Assembly (NCBI GenBank): GCA_037976565.1
Contig: CP137682.1
Span: 24,947,973-25,011,972 of the forward strand
DNA from: Mesocentrotus franciscanus
Taxonomy: Eukaryota; Echinodermata; Echinoidea; Camarodonta; Strongylocentrotidae
Length of the DNA: 64,000 bases
Direction: 5' to 3'
Position numbers and translations under genes: made by a program
The notes under the pieces: model-generated
The model's database searches: none
Seen by the model: only the letters and a program-made list of their open reading frames with translations
Told to the model about the DNA's origin: nothing
In this document: one piece after another, positions 44,965-64,000 of the stretch
Numbering within the stretch: the stretch's first letter is position 1
How the letters are laid out: every line of letters begins with the position of its first letter

Positions 44965-45231
44965 ATGACGTCACAGAGACTTGCGCATACGCTTCATGAA
45001 GGGGAATCCCCACGGTTTGTTGTTGATGTGATACGTCACAATATCACGGAAGTGATGACGTCACAGTTAGTTAAGACAATGGATACGCGCAGTGTTTTAC
45101 ATGAAGTGCGCGCTATGACAAAAAGTAAAGTACATCCAGGCCATTTATCCATTGCATTGGAAGTACTTATAAGACTAGTTATGCGCTCAGGATTCACGGC
45201 AACTTTACGTAATAGGTACATGTATAAATAA
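44965..45231 (+). CDS. Unrecognised 88-codon open frame (doubtful)
   Basis: An ATG-to-stop frame beginning MTSQRLAHTLHEGESPRF and ending with TLRNRYMYK, without low-complexity bias. AATAAA overlaps the stop region at about 45226-45231. TGACGTCA (CRE-type) occurs at 44964 and again at 45055, and a TTATATATA stretch lies just before the first ATG, too close to be its TATA box. The antisense strand also has a 61-codon frame, so the openness may be chance. No family recognised. It could equally be part of a repeat. Confidence 0.2.
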   Translation: MTSQRLAHTLHEGESPRFVVDVIRHNITEVMTSQLVKTMDTRSVLHEVRAMTKSKVHPGHLSIALEVLIRLVMRSGFTATLRNRYMYK

Positions 45232-46011
45232 AATGTTGGGTTGAATTTGTAGCGACATATCCTTCATGTGCAATATTTTTCTACAAATAGGCCTACGTGA
45301 TATTTTATTCATAATTTTCTTTCTTTGATACTGGGTAAAAAATGTACCGTGGTGTGGTTATGCATCCTCCCAACTTTTTTATAAAATCCAACCTGGTTAA
45401 TATTTACCCAATTTGAAGTAATTATACTATATTTTGACCATAATTGGACAATATATTACTCAAGTTGGGTATTGAAAATGCCCAAAGTTTGTTTGGTACA
45501 TAATTAATCTCGTGCTGGGAAATATTTGTACCCAATAGTTTGAAGAGTGAAAAACATCGGGGGGGGGGTGGTAAATGCACGATATGGAGTTCTTAACAAT
45601 GTTTAAGTGAATTGGCCCCTTCCCTCTGAACCTAAAGAGTGATTGACAGCCCTTAAATAACAGCCGACAATGCGTATCTACGTAGACTGCTGATTTGTAT
45701 GATTTTTATAACATTTTGGGGTAATTTATTTTGATTGTTATCAGTTTTGCAAAACATATAATCTTTTCATGCGACCGTCATAAGATGACATTTTTCTCGT
45801 TCGGCCAAGTGCCTTGAAATCAATTTTCAACAGCGACCTCTATGTTTCTGATATCCCGTATCCTTTCAAGATCAATATATAATCCAGTGATCTTGTACAA
45901 ATAAGAAATCTAAAACAGCTAATTATTCCATCAGTCGAAGAAAAAAATGATGTGTTGAATAGGCCTATGTCAATTCAAGATTTCAAAATGTCTCTCCCCA
46001 CTCACATCGAA

Positions 46012-46440
46012 GCAATTTTAGGACACGTGCATTGCCTATATAGCTGCTGGGCCCATTGGAATTATTTGTGTTATTTTCCTTCAAGAGTCAACCAAACAAC
46101 GAATTTTGTTCAGTGTTTGGTTGACTCTTGAAGCATTTTTTAATTGAGCCAATGCGAAATTATTACAGGATACAAGATTATAAACAAAACTGTAGCGTAC
46201 GTGCAACGTTCGCCAGATGCGGGGGGGGGGGCTTAATTACAAGATGAATATAATTCGAGAGGCATGGAGGAGTTTTGGAGTGGTCTTTCCATTTAATAAT
46301 GTTCCCAATCTATCTTTCTCTCAATTTCACTCTATTTTGTTTTGCTAATCGATTGGGGGCATGTCCGAAGCAATTTTAGGACAAGTGCATTGCCTATATG
46401 GCTGCTGGGCCCATTGGAATTATTTGTGTTTTTTCCTCTC
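46012..46440. repeat. Direct duplication of a 70-bp block with a hairpin between
   Basis: GAAGCAATTTTAGGACA, GTGCATTGCCTATAT and GCTGCTGGGCCCATTGG occur at about 46010-46080 and again at 46368-46435. Right after the first copy is a hairpin: CAAGAGTCAACCAAACA at 46082-46098 and its exact complement at 46114-46130, with a 15-base loop. Confidence 0.8.
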
Positions 46441-47534
46441 AAAGTTCCTTTCATAATTCCATTGAAGTATTTTGAAAGCTAGGCAGACTGTCAGGAATTA
46501 CATAATCCCTCAGGAGAAGACAACTCTAATAGAAATAGTAGTGGCATGGTCAAATTCATGTTTCGAATGAATGTTATTAACCGATTAATGCTATACAGTA
46601 GTTCTGTCTTTAATTTTTATGAGACACATACAAATAAATGCAAAGAAGAGACAAAACATTCCCCCCCCGTCTAATATCGTCTTTTCAGGCAGTTCAAAAT
46701 ATATCTTTTTACAAACACCACCTACATACTGCCTCAAATAGTCAAGAGGTACAGAAGAACATACGAGCCAATATCTGGGATATTGCAAATACGTGTAGGC
46801 CTATACCACACGCAGGGAGGCAATTAATTAATGAGAGAAACGAGCAGAGACTGCAGAGTTAATTAGAGCAGTTCAGAGACAACAAGAAGAGACCGGCATC
46901 GCGATCGAGATTACTGACGGACATCGTCAACCCCGGAAATGAAAGACAACATCTCGGTCACAAAGCTATTTAGTTCTTCCAGGGGCCAAGGGGATTAGTG
47001 TTTGCCGGTTGCACGAATTTATTCAGCAACGACATCTCTTCGATTGGAAAATCAAGCTGAATACCGTAACTTTGATTTTAAACAAGAACATTAATTTTCT
47101 ACAATATTTTGTTTTTTATAATGTATTACTGACTACATTACATTTTGCATTTTGTTTGAATAATTTTGAACAGAAGCCGATATTTTGACCAGTCCGAAAT
47201 TGTAATCACTGTTCGCGCGACCCGTACGATGACGTAAGAAGGAAGCCGCTGCCATGGCAGTCTTCGCAGGGGGTCCAGTGCTGGAAAAGTAGTGAAGTGG
47301 CGCTGTATGGCTGACGTACTTCCGCATCTGAAATTAGGACCTAAATCCGGGTATAATTGAAGACTAAAATCAGGTTACACCCGTTAGAGGAAGTCATTTC
47401 GACAAATCTTCAACATCGCCTATCAAATTTAGACATTTTACTCTGCTTGCTGCGAAAAATAGCGTGAAAGTTGCGTGGAATATTTATCCGCCGAATGTAA
47501 TGCGGTTCGGACTACTATTGACTAAACAAGCAAG

Positions 47535-62871
<15,337 letters not shown>

Positions 62872-62889
62872 GTGAGTATTTATGATGGT

Positions 62890-62893
62890 TGTT

Positions 62894-62947
<54 letters not shown>

Positions 62948-62990
62948 TGGATTTATATAGCGCTTACTGTAAGGTGTCCTTTATAGAGAG
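62890..62990. repeat. (AAT)n tract with SINE-type end
   Basis: About 16 AAT units followed by GTGGATTTATATAGCGCTTA, the end shared with the SINE copies at 20755 and 40440. So this is probably a SINE tail whose body is lost. It begins about 25 bp after the exon 4 donor. Confidence 0.7.
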
Positions 62991-64000
62991 TTTCTACAAC
63001 AAATATTTCTCTCTAGAGGGAGAAAATATACATGTACTGTAGATGATAATTACAGACAAGGTTCTACAAAACATGTCTTCTTAATACAGAGAGATGACAC
63101 TGGTGACCACTATAGACAGGTGTCCTTTATAGAGAGGTAGATATGTTTGACTGTACTTTGTTTCACAATTGTTATTGTGACTCCTTTACATTTTTTTATG
63201 GAAAGCTGCAAGTAGATGAAATGGAAGGAGAAGAAAAAAAAACAAAAATTTGCATTATAATTGGCAGCATATCAGCCATTTTCATTGTCGATGTATTCCA
63301 CACTGACAAGTTCCTTCCTAAAGGTAACAAATTAGAGATCAATTTACCCATTGCAATGATTTCTATCTCATTCATGGACTATTTCCAAAATTAATAATTT
63401 CTCATGTTTAAAAGGGGACTGAAGAATATATCTTGAGTTATTTACAGACTTTCATGTTATGTTAGTTTGGCAAACAGTTGAAAGTTAGTTGATGAAGATA
63501 ACATTTACCAATTTCATTTAGAATATATTTATCAAAGTTATGATGTGTGACTATTCCTTGCAGTTTGCCAATTCTGGATGCTTTTAAAACATACACCAGT
63601 ATTTGGCAAGTTGATAACGAGCGTTCCAGAAAAAAATCGGTCTGGAATGATCTCCTGTTAAATCTGATTGACTTTTGGCCTATTTTTAACTCCCCAGTAC
63701 AATTATAGAATAAAACTTCATTTTATACATTGAACACTGGTGACATTTTGGTTTAGATATTGCATACAGAAGTTTAAAGATAGATTTAAGTGCTTGGTTT
63801 TTCTAAAATGTTGATCATCTTAAAAATGAACAGGAAATGAAAGTTTCTATAAAAAAAAACCTCTTGTCTTTAATAACTGCATGGTTGCTACTGCCAGGCA
63901 TTAGGCCTAAGGGTTCAAAGTCCAGATCTTTTAATTGTGGAAATAATCTCAGTATTTAAATAAAGGCAGGCTGATTTCCACGTTTTTGTGTGCTAATCCT
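62991..64000. other. Start of FoxJ2/3 intron 4
   Basis: AT-rich sequence up to the window end, with no further forkhead exon and no recognised gene. A frame at 63143-63394 has no identifiable features. Confidence 0.65.

Larger units (their letters stand above)
39065..47534. other. Intergenic region between two divergent genes
   Basis: The receptor reads leftwards and the forkhead gene rightwards, so this 8.5-kb interval should contain both promoters. Seen here: SINE pieces (39885, 40440, 41500), AAT/GAT repeats at 41056-41220, an R2 copy at 42262, the purine repeat at 43440-43932, an 88-codon ORF at 44965 and a duplicated 70-bp block at 46010 and 46368. Nothing is identified as a core promoter. 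Confidence 0.7.

Overview
The window is animal genomic DNA, most likely from an echinoderm and probably a sea urchin. It has long introns with GT-AG boundaries, an invertebrate-style adhesion GPCR, a pre-duplication FoxJ2/3 forkhead gene, tRNA-derived SINEs, many small inverted-repeat elements and abundant simple repeats. No ribosomal, organellar or bacterial feature was seen. The species call is an inference from style and gene content only.

Left part, minus strand, 2055-39064: one adhesion G-protein-coupled receptor gene in 16 exons, read from high to low coordinates. The order is signal peptide (38974-39064), two tandem Cys-containing extracellular modules (30248-30452 with 26144-26232 and 25619-25857; then 23148-23597), a Ser/Thr/Pro-rich stalk (22411-22575), the GAIN domain (21078-21319, 19569-19974, 18793-19028), the GPS cleavage motif (17176-17331), seven transmembrane helices (15263 down to 12645) and a basic/Ser-rich tail (2055-2280). 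Exon phases agree throughout except for one missing base inside exon 2. That exon carries an apparent frameshift, either a real lesion or an assembly error.

Inside the introns of this receptor, on the opposite strand, lie 18 near-identical tRNA-Val genes and two fragments. They cover anticodons AAC (7), TAC (10) and CAC (1). Most sit in the last intron (3139-11815). They are built from an AAC-TAC dimer repeated five times and a 642-bp single-tRNA unit repeated in tandem between 6267 and 10832. The larger unit carries a 358-bp insertion flanked by an 8-bp duplication, and copies lacking the insertion are present in the same cluster.

Centre, 39065-47534: about 8.5 kb between two divergently transcribed genes, holding SINE copies, other dispersed repeats, microsatellites and one unexplained 88-codon ORF.

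Right part, plus strand, 47535-62871 and continuing past the window: a FoxJ2/3 forkhead transcription factor. Four coding exons are visible, the first three encoding the complete winged-helix domain. Its introns hold a nested mobile element with repeated AGGTCA direct repeats, a large inverted repeat and a strong excess of the palindrome TACATGTA.

Nothing in the sequence shows that the receptor and the forkhead gene work together. The most unusual structure is the tRNA-Val array inside the receptor intron.
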